Made by a program: the position numbers and the translations under genes
Assembly: GCA_003427395.1 (NCBI GenBank)
Contig: BFEA01000063.1
Span: 1,454,047 to 1,497,552, forward strand
Direction: 5' to 3'
Length of the DNA stretch: 43,506 nucleotides
From: Chara braunii
Taxonomy: Eukaryota; Streptophyta; Charophyceae; Charales; Characeae
The notes under the pieces: generated by a model
What the model saw: only the letters and a program-made list of their open reading frames with translations
Databases searched by the model: none
Told to the model about the DNA's origin: nothing
Part shown: piece after piece, positions 10,241 through 22,243 of the stretch
Layout: each line of letters starts with the position of its first letter
Position numbering within the stretch: the stretch's first letter is position 1

Positions 10241-10733
10241 ACAACTCACCAAGAACGGGTCCTATGGTTGACATCAACTTCTTCGGCCCTGGGTTTCATC
10301 TCCACGGTCCTACAGTCCCAACAATCTGAGCTACTCAATTCAGTTGATTATCTTCATCTACGGTTGGACTATTTTTCATCTCACCTACATTTTGAGTTTC
10401 CAAGATCTACGGTTGGAGCATCTGAAGGTTCAGGATCTTCGGTTCTTTCGGAAGGGACCATTGGGACTCACCCGGCAGGAAGTAGTCCCTCTGCAGCCCG
10501 ACGTCCGCTGCCTCCAAATGCTGCGAGTGTATATGTAACTGGAGCAGGACCGGTCGCAGCAGGTTGAGTCAACTCGCGTTGTGCGGTTTCTGGATTTCTC
10601 CCACCCGTTGCCGCGCCCATAGCGTACGCAAACCTGCACGTCACATCAAGCCAGTCAACCAGACGCTTGGAGAACAGGTCGTTCACGTCGCCTATTTTGG
10701 CGAAGCGGCCCCACCTACCCTCGATTTTCTCGC
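10241..10733. other. Segment between the two direct repeats
   Basis: The 493-bp spacer has overlapping short frames on both strands and no recognisable domain. In a split-direct-repeat element it should begin with a sequence that is repeated at the far left end of the element. I could not find that match by eye in 2100-3600. Confidence 0.4.
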
Positions 10734-10834
10734 GGTGTGTGGGTCTGCGACCCAACTCTATGACTCTCTTCTGAGTGATCTGGCATCATCTGTGGTCTGT
10801 GAATTTACTATTTTATCTGGATTGGGTCTGGGCA
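10734..10834 (+). repeat. 101-bp direct repeat, copy 2 (candidate right end)
   Basis: Near-identical to 10140-10240 (for example GGGTCTGCGACCC versus GGGCTTGCGGCCC). Similarity stops sharply at GGGCA on the right, so this is the best candidate for the right end of the DIRS-type element. Confidence 0.7.
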
Positions 10835-11529
10835 CGGTCGGTGAGAGGCGCGGCGAGGCCCAACCCCTGTAACTCTTTTTTTTCACTTTCACTATTCGCC
10901 CTGCACTGTTGTAATTACTTTGGCACTTTTTTGGCGAGGAACCACCTTCGGTAAATATGGCCTTCAACAGGAGATGGTCAAATTGTGTTGAGATCAAGTG
11001 TTGAGTTCAGACACCTTAAAGCAGGTTCATCCGGTGTACATAAGCCAATCACCCACTAATAACGAGCGCTTCAAACACAAATTCACGACTCGCCAATTCA
11101 GACAATCAGGTAGACTAGAAAAAGCGTATGAACAAGAAAGGCATCGGGAAGAGAGAGAGACGAAGAGAAGAGAGAAGAGAAAGAAGAGAAAAGATGAGGC
11201 AGAAAAAGAAGCAACATGCGAAGATGGTAAAGTCTTCCGAAAGCAACTTCAAAAAAATATAATAATGTAAACTAGCATTGTGGACCCTTGACAACTAGAG
11301 AACGACAAATAGTGTTGAATAATCCTTGGTACTTTGCAAAACCAATGGACTATTGACCCCCTCATTGGTTCTTATGAGTAGCCATACAACCAACTGTACA
11401 AAGATTTCTCATAATCTTCAAAACACAACTAATAAAATCCAATAATGACCAGAGTGCAGTTGTTACAGTACCAGATTTTTATTATGGCACGATCGTAAAA
11501 AACCAAGTAATTGCTTCTCATACGCTTTA
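10835..11529. other. Unassigned stretch with a purine-rich tract
   Basis: No recognisable gene. A GAGA/AAG-rich tract at about 11140-11215 gives a Lys/Arg/Glu-rich open frame (10998-11270, plus strand) that looks like low complexity rather than a protein family. It fills the gap between the retrotransposon and copy A of the large repeat. Confidence 0.45.
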
Positions 11530-11554
11530 GACTCGGTGTTGATGAGCGCATCGA

Positions 11555-11571
11555 TCCCGCGCAAGGCGGGA
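11555..11571. other. Conserved hairpin at the start of the A/B/C shared block
   Basis: TCCCGC (11555-11560) and GCGGGA (11566-11571) pair perfectly. The matching places in B (TCCCC/GGGGA, 21700-21711) and C (GGTCC/GGACC, 30109-30125) have different sequence but still pair. Confidence 0.6.
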
Positions 11572-12231
11572 CCCTCCTGGCCACGTCACGCAGGAGTTGG
11601 TCTACCTCACGATACACATGGAGCTTTCGCAAACCGCTCCGGCCGAGTGCGCCAGCCATACCTCTCGCGAGCCCCTACGACAGGATAGAGCCAACACGAG
11701 GTACAACTTTGTCTCCACCTGCGGGAGTTGTCACCTCCCATCGGTGGGCGTATCCCTGCCGAGCTACCAGTCCACAGTACGAAAGTTAATCAGTTGCAAT
11801 CGCAGAGATGGACCAGCCAAGGACGTTTCTCGTTCGTTGTAGCATAGGGGGTACGCGTCGTCCCACGCCTCTATCGGGCCCGCACGCAAACTGACGCACT
11901 GCCTGAAGTCCCAAGTGCGACTCGTCGCCAGTCGACTAGGACGCATCTCACTCATCACGCGTTACACCACAACACACACACACACGGAACAACACGAAAC
12001 AAACAACACAACAACACTCCTAGTCCCCTTTGTAGTATTCCCATAACCTTCCGACGCAGAAAATTGGATAGGCGACACGTGCGAGACTTAATATAAAACC
12101 GCGCGCACGCAGGGTCTTCCCACATCAATTAGGAATGCATACTTACGCAAGCGGTCACAATGATGACGCACTATGCAGTACCCATAATCATGTGGTCCTC
12201 GATAATCTCGAAGGTCGCGCTCAACAATCAA

Positions 12232-12245
12232 GTGTCGATTGACAC
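12232..12245. other. Inverted repeat GTGTC-GATT-GACAC
   Basis: The 5-bp arms are identical to those in B (22230-22243) and C (30595-30608), while the central four bases differ. Flanking TCAA/TTGA bases can extend the stem. Candidate protein site or RNA hairpin. Confidence 0.6.
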
Positions 12246-13284
12246 GCGCCTTGAGGGGTTAATCTGTCGACGCTGGACAACCGCCAAATGTGGTCGAGAA
12301 CCACACCCTCTTCTGCACCCTGCGGAGAGTGGGTGGTACAAAGCTTCATACCTGTGGTGGCAATCGTCTTTTATCGCCCTGGAGACCAGCTTCATCATCC
12401 AGGGCCTCGAGAGAAATCAAGGGGTTTGACTTTGACGACTGTCACGGACTACAACGTCCAACTATATAGAAACTCTAAAAAGCAAATAATAACATGAAAT
12501 CTTTATTTTCTCTCAAAACATAATCTGTGTAACCCTTACGCACTATCACAATACGTCATACGAATACTTAAGATATATGCATGTACATATACATATGTAA
12601 AAGGTCATAAATATGTGACGATCACTTCTCACAATCACAGTAGGATTTTTCTCAACCATATATATGTATGTGATCGCATACAGTAAAATCCAAAACCCGA
12701 ACCACCAAACATACATGCAATCACATCAAAGATTCAACCAAAAGTACATGCACTACACGGGGTCAACTTCAACCATTCTATGCGCTCACACCCCTCGCTT
12801 TAGTCATACAAGCCTCACTCTTTGTGCATCTCTCAAAGTAAAATACACAATATCTTTGTTAAATGATCATTCAATATAGTTCGGGTGAACGAAACAATTC
12901 AAACCACAGGGCTAAAGCCTTTAGGTTGAGTGATAAGAGTGAATTGAAGTTGAGTCGTAAACTGACGAATTGGCAACCGACCCATTATCAGTGATAACAG
13001 AAGATGATCCTCGTGGGATCAAGGTGAAACTAGTCTAAATCTTGAATCGGAACGATAAAAAAATACTTGTACCACAAGACAGGTCAATCCCCAAGCTAAA
13101 TATCAGTATATAGGAGATAAACCTTCATAACACTTTCTCACTCAAAGCTAACTACCGACTAAGTCTAGGTCAACCTATAAGTTACTGTCCAAATCAAACG
13201 TAGACCTTTGATAAAATTTCCTCTATTTAAGGATGGACCGCTATAATCGTCACCTGTCAAAATATAATCTAACTCTTTTAAACT

Positions 13285-13800
13285 AAGAAACATTTTGGCA
13301 GCGTTTTCCGTAGGAAGAGTGTATTTCAAAATTTATATTGGTCCAAATATGAAAACAAAAATAATTTTTAACTCTAGAAAATCAAATTTTGTTTAACTCC
13401 CTGAATTAGTAAAAATTTTGGCAGCATCTCCTTTTAAAAAATAGAGTTCCCAGATTTATACTAAGTAAGATATAAACTCAAACATAAGACTTTAGTTCAT
13501 CAAGACAAAATTTAACTAAATCCTTAGATTTGTAGAAATTTCGACAGTGTTTCTCATAGAGAAAGTAGTTTTTCAAAATTTATACAAAGTTAAGTTCAAA
13601 ATATGAAAATAATTTTTGACTTCTCAAGGTCAAAATTTTGCCTAACTCTCCGAACTAGCAAAAATTTGGGCAGCACTTCCTTTAAAAAATGAGACTTTCC
13701 ATATTTTTACTAAGCCATGTACAAAATTTAGACAAGCTGAACTTTGAAAAGTCAAAATCTGACTAAGAACTTAGCTCAGAAATTTGAACCAAATCCTATG
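13285..13800 (+). repeat. ~123-bp tandem repeat array in copy A
   Basis: Four diverged units are marked by GGCAGC-type boxes at about 13298, 13420, 13542 and 13669. Each box is followed by TTTCC-AAATTTATACTAAG-like and TCAAAATTTTG-like segments. No frame stays open across units. Confidence 0.8.
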
Positions 13801-13989
13801 ACTCTAGCATGTGGCGAGCTTATAAAGCAACTACCTATCAAACTGAAACTCAGACTAAGTAGTAATCTCATTCAGCCACATGCAAGGTCAAACCACAAAT
13901 GTAAGAACTTTCACCAGCCCGAAGTTAATATTGCCAAAAAATAGTTTGTAGTCTTTCAATGATTTATCCTTTATACCCAACTTACATAA

Positions 13990-14690
13990 AGCGTAAAGCT
14001 AGACTACCAAATCTTATGGGAACTTGTCTAGCTCAGTCATAGAGTATACACAAACACAGGGCACTTCAATTTTTCTCTTCTTTAGGCATATGACTATACT
14101 ATCCAGCCTAGTCGCCCTGAACTGTATACGTATCCAAGTGTATGTCCTTAGTCTTTTAAGGTAACATATGGTTGAACCGATTATCTTAGATCAAGGTTCG
14201 GCCTATCTCTTCTTACCTCAAATTTATTCTTAATTCAGAATCTCTTTAATTAATGATAAGTTGTAGTCGGACCATCCAATCTTATGAAAAAAATATGACT
14301 AGCCTGTTCATAAGTAAAATAATATAAGAATATAAATAAATTTATCCCTTTGGTTCCAACATGTGCGTGACTCTCAATCTTATGGGAACCTGTTCAGTCC
14401 TTCGCCTGAAGGATCAGACCACCCAATCTTATGGGAACTTGTTTAGTCCTTCGCCTGATCCTCCCACATAATAAACAATAAAATATTAATAAATATCAGA
14501 AAACCCAAATAAAAAACAAAGCAACCAAGCCATTCAATCTTATGGAAAAATGTTTGGTCCCTGAAAATCAAACACAAACAGCCATTGCACGTCAACGCAA
14601 CCAGACCACCCAATCTTATGGGAACCCATCTGGTCCTTCAGGCAATCGAAAATAAACATAGCACTGGACCCTCCAATCTTATGGAGACTC
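13990..14690 (+). repeat. Hairpin array in copy A (core CCCAATCTTATGGGAAC)
   Basis: About eight or nine units share the core CCAATCTTATGG, which itself folds (CCA...TGG). Flanking stems vary but pair: AGCTAGAC/GTCTAGCT (13997-14004 with 14026-14033), AGGATCAG/CTGATCCT (14410-14417 with 14455-14462), ACCAAGC/GTTTGGT (14524-14530 with 14552-14558, one G-U) and ACCAGA/TCTGGT (14600-14605 with 14629-14634). The last unit has CTCCA/TGGAG (14671-14675 with 14682-14686). Spacers between units are unrelated. See the matching arrays in B and C. Confidence 0.75.
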
Positions 14691-16895
14691 TCCGAACCTT
14701 TGGTTGACCCAGTCAGACACAAGCAATACAACCTTCCTCCCACCTTTCCCACAGATGCAATCCTTTTTCACAATCTGCTTCCAGTCAACACAATAAAGTT
14801 GAATCTGAACTTGCACACACATTCCTTTATTAAGTCTGGTTTGTGTCCTGAAAGTCAAACATAAAGTCCAAGTATGGCTGCTAACAGTATACTCAGTCAA
14901 CCGTGGCAAAAAGCACAGATACGGGCTATAACCAGATTTATAGAAGGGAGCGATGACTATCTCTCAGTTTCCTGCCTCCGTAACTCATTTTGAGTTCCGA
15001 CAGATCTCTCGCAATCGGTGGGTAGACTCCCCACAAAGTCTTGATGCGGCCCTATGGGTTACAATCCCGCCTGCCGCCTTCCTCTCTGAACAATATTAGA
15101 CTTAGATTAAGAAAGGCAGAAGAAGATAGTTATGAGACTCTCAAATCCAAGCAGGTGCTCTCGAACTCGTGTGAGAGAGCCTTGAATCCTTAACGCGCCT
15201 GAAGGCCCCACAATGGTAGCCAAAACACGCAGCAAGGTCAACCAAACTGCAGTCAGCCGCCACGAAGATGATTGAAGAGGTATGACCAATCAAGCTGAGC
15301 AACTCCTCGCTGACGGTCCTCTTAAACCGCAACCGTGACCCCCTTTGTGTTTTCACTTTGTCCCCGCCTGCACGTAGCGCAAGATTTATGCGCTTAAGTT
15401 CATTCAACATTGCTTTCGGGATCATACCACAGCCGGGTGAATATCCCCAACCTTACCCTGCTGCTGGGCCTAGCAATTAGTAGGCAAAGTACGGCCTGCA
15501 CAGTCAAGCTCACAGTACTACATAGTAGCAGTTCCGAGTCGCAATTGTGGCTCCTCTTCTAAGCCTATTCATCCTCCTCACGCTCCAAAGCCGTTTCTTC
15601 TGGCAAAAATCTGTTGCTACGTGGGTTGGGAAGACCTTCTTCCAAANAAAGCACATACGAAGCCTGCCCTGCCACTATGTGCAGCAGCGAGCCTAACGGT
15701 AAAGCCCAGCAACAGTCCCAAGTAAGATAGAGGCCAAGAGCCCAACAGTAAGATACAACAGCACACAACAAGGGCGCGAAGTATATAGTAGAAACGCAGC
15801 AGCTTACAATGCCTAAGCAATAATGCACAGCGCGGTCACAACAGCCAAGTGCGATGAAGCACAACCCCGCACTGAAAAAACGAATCCCTGGACACACACC
15901 TTGCCTTATTCTGTGGCTCAGGCACACCCACCAGTTGTTACCTGGGCAGTGCTACGCTCCCCATCCTTAACTACTACTTGATCCTCGTTGCCTCTCCACG
16001 ACAACCTTCCCCTATTCTCTTCTTCACAAAACACCTTCATCCATGGGCATGCGCTTGCTCCGCACTTCGTGACAAGGACTCACCCATCAGTCAGACCCCT
16101 CCTTGGCATACCGCCTCGATCGATCTCCCCCGCCACACTAATCTGGTTAAAACCACCACCATCACGAACTCCCAAGGTAACGAATGCAGCCGAGAGGCGA
16201 ACCACTACCAGGTAGATGAGCGACAATACAATCTCAAGCACGATGCAGCTAAGCACAAGCACGAGCACAAAGAGGCTACGAACGCGGCCATGACCTTCAA
16301 GAGTGAATGTGGTCTTAACCAACACGGTCGCAGATGACCTAAGCAGGGCGGACGTGTCTACGGGGAGGAGTTCTGCTGCTCGGTGCCCCAGCTCTAATCG
16401 GTCGTGGATACGGGCCTAACTTCAGTACTCAGTAAATGTGCAACATGAGGATGAATGTTTCGCTAGAACAAGTGAAGATACATCGCCATAACGGTCGGGA
16501 TTGTTGGCGCTAGATAAACCCGCCCATTGCTGCCTCGCTCCCGCCCTGTCGTGTTCTTCCGTTCAGGAACCGGATAAAGCAAACGATTCGTGCCCCCACC
16601 ATATCCATCTACTTCATATCAATGCGCACCTCTATTTCTACTAATCTCCCGTTCTACTAACTTCCTATTCAATCTAACACCATATTCGGGTTCGCTTGAC
16701 GTCGAAACCCCTCTGTAGACTCATCTCCTCCGCTCGATCCCGTCAGAATGCTAATCCTCCGTTTCACCCATACCCGCCTTCACTATCTTTCCGCGCACTC
16801 ACTTCTTCACTAATCTCTAGTCTTACTAACCTTTTGCTAATTCTAAGCTTGGATTCGGGGTCACCAATCTTCAAAACCCCTGAATTGACTCTCCG

Positions 16896-16925
16896 CTCGC
16901 CCGTTTTCATCAAGAAACGGGCGAG
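16896..16925. other. Perfect 11-bp hairpin
   Basis: CTCGCCCGTTT (16896-16906) and AAACGGGCGAG (16915-16925) are exact inverted repeats around TCATCAAG. It is not followed by a T run, so a terminator reading is not supported. Confidence 0.75.
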
Positions 16926-17565
16926 ATTCACCATCCTCTCCGCATCTTCTTCATTCCTCCACCATCGCCAGCTCCTCGCACGCACTTTCCATCCCCGCCT
17001 ATTCTCCTACTAACATATTGCAAATATTAACATTACCATCTGATTCTTCCGGGGTCAAAACCTCGGGATTGCATCTTTTCTCTCTCAATTCCACTAAGGA
17101 TCTAGATAATTACGTCTCCCCGACCTCGCTCGGCTCGATTTCCACCATCTCGACTTCTGGACGCAGCTGGCTCGAATCTGCGTCGGGTTCATTCCTTCAT
17201 TTTCATCCCTTCCTTCACTTGCGTTCGTTCGTCGCTCTGCTGCCTTGGTTTGCCCGCTGCTGCTAGCGCAGCCCAGCCGGACCCGCTGCTCTGGCTATCC
17301 CAAGTGAGACTCCGATAGGAGCCAACAGACTGGATGGTTCAATAAGTCTTCTGCCCCTCTACTCAGATCCGACGTACGAATGGCACCTCTATTCTGCTAC
17401 GTGCCCTCATCAATACACCTTTTCCATGCGCCCTGCCGTCTATGCCCCCTCACTCTGCCTATGCAGCCTTGCATAAGCTGCCCGATAGGTAAGTTTTTTT
17501 GACCCGCGGCTCGCCTTACCCCTGACAGGTAAGTCTCTGGGTGGTCACATGAGCAGTGCTTCGAC

Positions 17566-18165
17566 ATGGGTCAATCGGCCCTAAGAGATGTGGAAACCTT
17601 GTATCAAGGGCGTACTGCGTGCCGTGCGTTGAAAAACGGTTCCGTGCGCACAGTAGCCTGCGGCCTGTGCCCTTACACCCCCGCCCCGCTCTTCTTGGTG
17701 CCAATCTGCGTGCTAACCCAGACACCACATAGGGCATCATTTGCTACAAACAGTCGGGCAGCGGTCGTGGAATCCAAAATCTGCCAGGGAGTGTGTAACA
17801 CTCACCTGCCAAATCGACCAGCTCGCCGAGTAGTAGGGTGTGGCCCTGCTGCGACGCCTGCAGCGCGAGCCCGAGTGGAGCGGCCCTGGTGCAATTCGCC
17901 ATTTTCGGGTCCCAACAGCAGACCATGGTTGGCGGACGGTGCACCCACGACAACCCCCGCCACTCAGGTTCTTTCCGCTTCGTGGGCTAACCACCTACCA
18001 GCTTGCATGCATGTTGACTTCCTCGGCCCCCGTCTTAAGACGGTGGGACCAAGGACCTTCAGTAGCATTCCGAACACGCAAGGAACCCTTAAGTCAACGA
18101 AAAAGAGGCGCGTGCTCAAGGCCCTCGACCGTCGTGACGACCTCGAAATCCAGCGTCGCGCCTGA
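17566..18165 (+). CDS. Unrecognised 199-residue open frame
   Basis: The frame starts MGQSALRDVETLYQ and ends LEIQRRA. It is Ala/Pro/Arg/Thr-rich with scattered Cys and no domain or signal I recognise. Other frames, including on the opposite strand, are also open over much of this GC-rich stretch, so openness alone is weak evidence. It lies in DNA found only in copy A. It may be chance, or a remnant of an inserted element. Confidence 0.15.
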   Translation: MGQSALRDVETLYQGRTACRALKNGSVRTVACGLCPYTPAPLFLVPICVLTQTPHRASFATNSRAAVVESKICQGVCNTHLPNRPARRVVGCGPAATPAARARVERPWCNSPFSGPNSRPWLADGAPTTTPATQVLSASWANHLPACMHVDFLGPRLKTVGPRTFSSIPNTQGTLKSTKKRRVLKALDRRDDLEIQRRA

Positions 18166-18870
18166 GTCAAGGGGCATCGGGGCAATATAATAATACAACA
18201 ATAAATAAAAATATTTAGAAACTTTTAACCGTCAGAATATGGCGAACGAGGAAAAGGAACAGCTAGTACCGCTCTGACTCAGCCGACGACAAAACCAAGG
18301 GGGATAACCCCGCCGCCCTTCGCACTACTCTGATATTTTTGCATCGTCTCCGCCCGATCTCGATCCCTAAATCTTCTGGTTGGAAGTCCGATACCGTAAC
18401 CAATAATGTTAGGCCTAAGGCTGGGTCTAGTATTGTCGAACTCCTAAATAAGCGGATATTGTGTGACGCGCGGATCTACCGGAACGTTTTAAAACCACAC
18501 ATTGGCCTATCAACCAACCTCAAGACCGTCAACCTTCCGCATCTACCACGAGGCTATACAAATTCGTGTCGCTGTTGACGTCGTCTTTCGTTCGTACGGA
18601 CAAGTTACAGGCAAGCGCACCAATCCAGAGGCATAATCTTTTTAATCCTAGTTTAATCGGAAATAAAAATCTTGGCCGGCAACCAACGCCGGCTTCATAG
18701 TCATTAATAAAAATAAAGGTCACACTCACCTTAAGTCTGCGCGCCCACACACGCACTACTCTAGTTATTTAGTTAGTCAGTGCAGACAAACTGGCACAAC
18801 CTCGTCTCGTGTGGTGTACTCAAACTTCAAATCAAACTAATTTTTATGTCGCTTGCAAAAACTAGGGCGG

Positions 18871-18888
18871 ATACCCTTGTAAGGGTAT
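18871..18888. other. Inverted repeat ATACCCTT-GT-AAGGGTAT next to the A/B junction
   Basis: Perfect 8-bp arms separated by 2 bp, ending 22 bp before copy B becomes alignable with copy C. It may mark an old breakpoint or be coincidental. Confidence 0.6.
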
Positions 18889-21800
18889 TCACACCGACAA
18901 CGCCATTATATTGCACAAAACAACAATCCGAAAAACATACAAAAAAAACTTTCTAAGTCAAGTAAAAAGATGAAGACAAACTCATTGTACGGATTAGATC
19001 CAGGGTATGAAAGACATTTATGTCACCAATGAGAATTTTTTTTATATTTTGGGAAACAATATGCTTGTCCTAATGTATCGTCATTATTCCACTTCCCAAT
19101 CTTTTTAAATCGTCGTCCCTCATGAACTTTCCTACATAGTTCAACCACCTTCAGGTCACTCTCCAAAAAGAGGGACTACCAATAAATAACTTGGTCATTC
19201 CAGACTCATTAGTAGTCGGATAACAAATGTATGTGTCATCTGGATTGTGATCCAGTGGTACACAAACCAGTCAAAATAGTTTGCCCTCGTAGTCTCATGC
19301 CACATCAATACTGCACTCAGGATCGACCATGGAATTACGCACGATACCTAATGTCATAAGATGAGAAGAATAAAATTAAGTTTGATTGAAGGATGAGATT
19401 TATAGGAGTTAAATGCCTTCAATGGTTGCCTCTTCAAACTGTTTGTCAGATCCTTGGTAGATGAACGTAGAATATTCTTCAAGTTTTCAAAACTGTAAAG
19501 AAAAAATTGTAGGAGTCAATACCAAAACAAACATAACCCTCGACACATGAAAATGACGGATCTGCGACAACAAATTTATACGGGAAGTCCTCATTCAGGA
19601 CGGTTACTTGAAAGTTGTGAATCCAATTTCCCACTAATTGAGTTTTACACTAAACGATCCTCGTTTCATGAATAATTAGTTTCTTCTATATCGCTTAAAT
19701 ATGCAGTTCATTCACGAAACGAGAACATATATTTTAAATTTTATTTTTAATGTAACTTTCAATAAAAGTAATCCGATTAACAAGACGTTGCCGAATTTTA
19801 GAAAGGAGTGAATGGCAGAAAAAACACACACGAGGAAACAAAATTGCCACGTACTAAATTTTGTCATCAAGAAAAGTTAATTGAGGAGTTTCATTAAGCG
19901 AGGTTTGAAGGCTAAAGACTTGAAACAACAGAGAGCAATCGGCTCAAGAATCAAAACTACCCTACCAACCACTATCCATAAGATGATCGTAGTTGATCAT
20001 GTTCAGAGGTATAAAAGATAACGGAAGACAAAAAACTACGTTTTAAAACCTTCAAATTATTCAATAATAATGAACCTCATCGACAAATCGTCAGATAAGG
20101 CGTAATACATTTATCTCTGCAACAATTTAATATATGTAGCAGACTGGTAAAAACAGTACAACTGAAGATCGAAAAGTAAAACGAAAACGTTTTGAAGTAT
20201 TAAAAGCGGATGTAACAAAGTCAGAATCGTAAGAGAAGGAAAAACGAGCCAAGGAAGTAAAAAAAAATGATAAGAGGGCGATCATAGAGATTTCGTTTTC
20301 GTCTCTTAAGTCTCTCACACTTATCAGATCGATTTTTTATGAAACATCTTTGTTTGTCCATATAGTTGAACGAGGAAGAAAACAAACGGATGAAAAATTA
20401 TTTCATCACCGATTAATCTTTTTTCGAGCAACTACAATTTGAAATTGCAACGTACAGATAAGCCCCACATCTTCGTAACTAGCGATAGAATCATTCATTA
20501 CTACATCCAATATCAAACCGAGTGTATTTTCTCAAATAAAAATCATTGTGCAAAAATAACCAAAAATATATTCGGGGTGGACAGAGAGATATTCAAGGTA
20601 AATTATGCCAAGATTTTAGCATAAACAGAGAAACATAAGCAAACAAAATCATTAAGTATTCAAAAACAACCAATTCAATATGTGTGTCATTTTTGTTTTT
20701 CTTCCGGAAATCAATAAGCTCATAAAGGTAGGAATTACAATCAACAAATATAGACCAATCAAGTTTACAATTAAGGTATATGCCTTCCAAAGTTCAGCAA
20801 TTATTCAGTGGAAAAAAAACGACGCAAATACTCCAACACTCTTATTACAATTTCGATATCAATCACCCCTTTAAATGCAAAAAAAATATGTTTCAATATT
20901 ACAAAGTCTCCTTTGCTATCGATCTATTTTTTCTTATGTTAAAGGTGATTGTCACGATTCTCCACGCGTCTCATAAAATAGACAAATTTCTTTCATGCAT
21001 CATCTTCTCTACTTTTTTCATCTTGAATATCATATGTATTGTATCACAACTCGTAATTAATCATTCACCGTTCTAAGTGGAATAGATGAATGATCATGGA
21101 TCATCTTAACGGCAGGATCAGTTATGACAGTTGTCGTGATTAGAGGTGGACGTTGCTTGGTTGCAACTCAGGAAACATGATGCTACGAAAAGAGGGTGGT
21201 ATCCCCTAAAAACGTTTTCGTTATCGTCATTAAGCAGCTCATCGGAGGGGTTAAACATCTTGCAAAAATACAAAATACGTCAGACAATTAACACACGCAT
21301 GCAACCATTACCCAAATACACATAGAGAAAGCGAGAGAAGAATAGGCAAAGTCACTCATATACTCAAGCATATTATAGGGTCGATATAAGTATAGATGCA
21401 TAATATTATAGGCTGATGAGAATCGAGGTTTGGTCTGATATCAGAGGGTTGGATGTTTAGGCAACGTTTCAAAGTTTGAACCAAAAGGTAATATCAAGTG
21501 GTCCCCCTCTCGATGTTTCTTGAGACAGACTATGCTATTCGTCATCCCAAACCCAATATCTGACCAAAACCATGAATTATTGGGCTTAATGATTGACCGG
21601 GCTACAAGGTATTTGTGTATATAGTCAGAGCGCAATTTTGCATTCATGTCCATAGGGTTCTTTATGAATTCCAAAGTACTCGTTGTCGAGCGCATCGGTT
21701 CCCCGAGGGGACCTTCCCGGTCGCATCACGCAGGATTTTGCATGATCTTTTTGCTAAGTGTTGTGCCGCTCCGGTCGAATATGTCAGTCGTACCTCTTGC

Positions 21801-22114
21801 GAATCCTTGCGACATGATAGAGTTCAGGAGAGGCACAACTTACCTTTAGGCAAGGGGCTGTTACCACCCTTATCTCTCAAGCGGGGGTCTTTATCGGCCA
21901 ACTAGGACTACCAATCTAACCACGTGATACAGTTCACAAATAAAACTAAAGTTCATATGTAAGTCACCCGTAGTCCCTTATTCACATCCAACCCATAATT
22001 TGTTGGCAAATGAACAAGTGAGCGCTGCATGCAAAATTTTGAATAAATAATGGGGCGACACAAGCTTTATTATATCGTCCCCCCGTGCATAAATACGCAA
22101 GTAATCGTAATGAG

Positions 22115-22210
22115 GACATACTATATGGTACCCGTAATCATGCGGTCCTTAGTCGTAATAATGACATACTATGTGGTACCCATAATCATCCGGTCCTCAA
22201 TAATTTTTAG
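22115..22210 (+). repeat. 48-bp tandem duplication private to copy B
   Basis: GACATACTAT-TGGTACCC-TAATCAT-CGGTCCT occurs at 22115 and again at 22163. Copies A and C have it once (about 12165 and 30527). Confidence 0.75.
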
Positions 22211-22229
22211 GTTCACTCTCGATACTCAA

Positions 22230-22243
22230 GTGTCAGCTGACAC
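22230..22243. other. Palindrome GTGTCAGCTGACAC in copy B
   Basis: Perfect 14-bp palindrome. It is identical in copy C; copy A keeps the arms only. Confidence 0.7.

Larger units (their letters stand above)
3602..10834 (+). mobile_element. Decayed DIRS-order (tyrosine recombinase) retrotransposon, kangaroo-like layout
   Basis: Visible parts, in order: a gag-like ORF1, RT with RNase H on the plus strand, a tyrosine recombinase on the minus strand, and a pair of 101-bp direct repeats. DIRS-order elements use a tyrosine recombinase instead of a DDE integrase. Most carry it in the same direction as RT; the antisense, convergent arrangement seen here is the one I know from Volvox kangaroo (PAT-like group). 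All ORFs carry stops and frameshifts, so the copy is dead. A hAT-like element sits inside RT. The right end is placed at the second direct repeat. The left end is uncertain: it is set at the acceptor-like sequence just before ORF1, because no left terminal repeat could be matched by eye. Confidence 0.8.
16511..18235. other. Segment of copy A without a counterpart in copy C
   Basis: GC-richer DNA with C/T-rich stretches, lying between two parts that match 37900-38010 and 38265-38625. It could be an insertion into A or a deletion in C; no clear target duplication was seen. It contains a strong hairpin at 16896-16925 and an open frame at 17566-18165. Confidence 0.4.
11530..18910 (+). repeat. Large repeat, copy A (5' part missing, 3' block present)
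   Basis: From 11530 to about 15950 this matches the last two thirds of copies B and C in order. Shared parts are the GAGCGCATCG hairpin segment, a CCCATAATCATG-GGTCCTC segment, a GTGTC/GACAC inverted repeat, a 'GGGCTAA-GCC-TTAGGTTGAGTG' segment, the ~123-bp tandem array, the hairpin array, a 'CGCAATCGGTG' segment and a 'GGCCCCACAATGGT' segment. A is clearly more diverged from B and C than those are from each other. Downstream, 15951-16510 and 18236-18600 match the DNA after copy C. About 1.7 kb (16511-18235) lacks a counterpart there. Open frames, including a minus-strand one at 15565-15927, are not conserved in frame between copies. Confidence 0.7.

Noticed and set aside
16896-16925. Hairpin as a transcription terminator
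   Set aside because: No T run follows the stem, and intrinsic terminators of bacterial type are not expected in a eukaryotic nuclear context.
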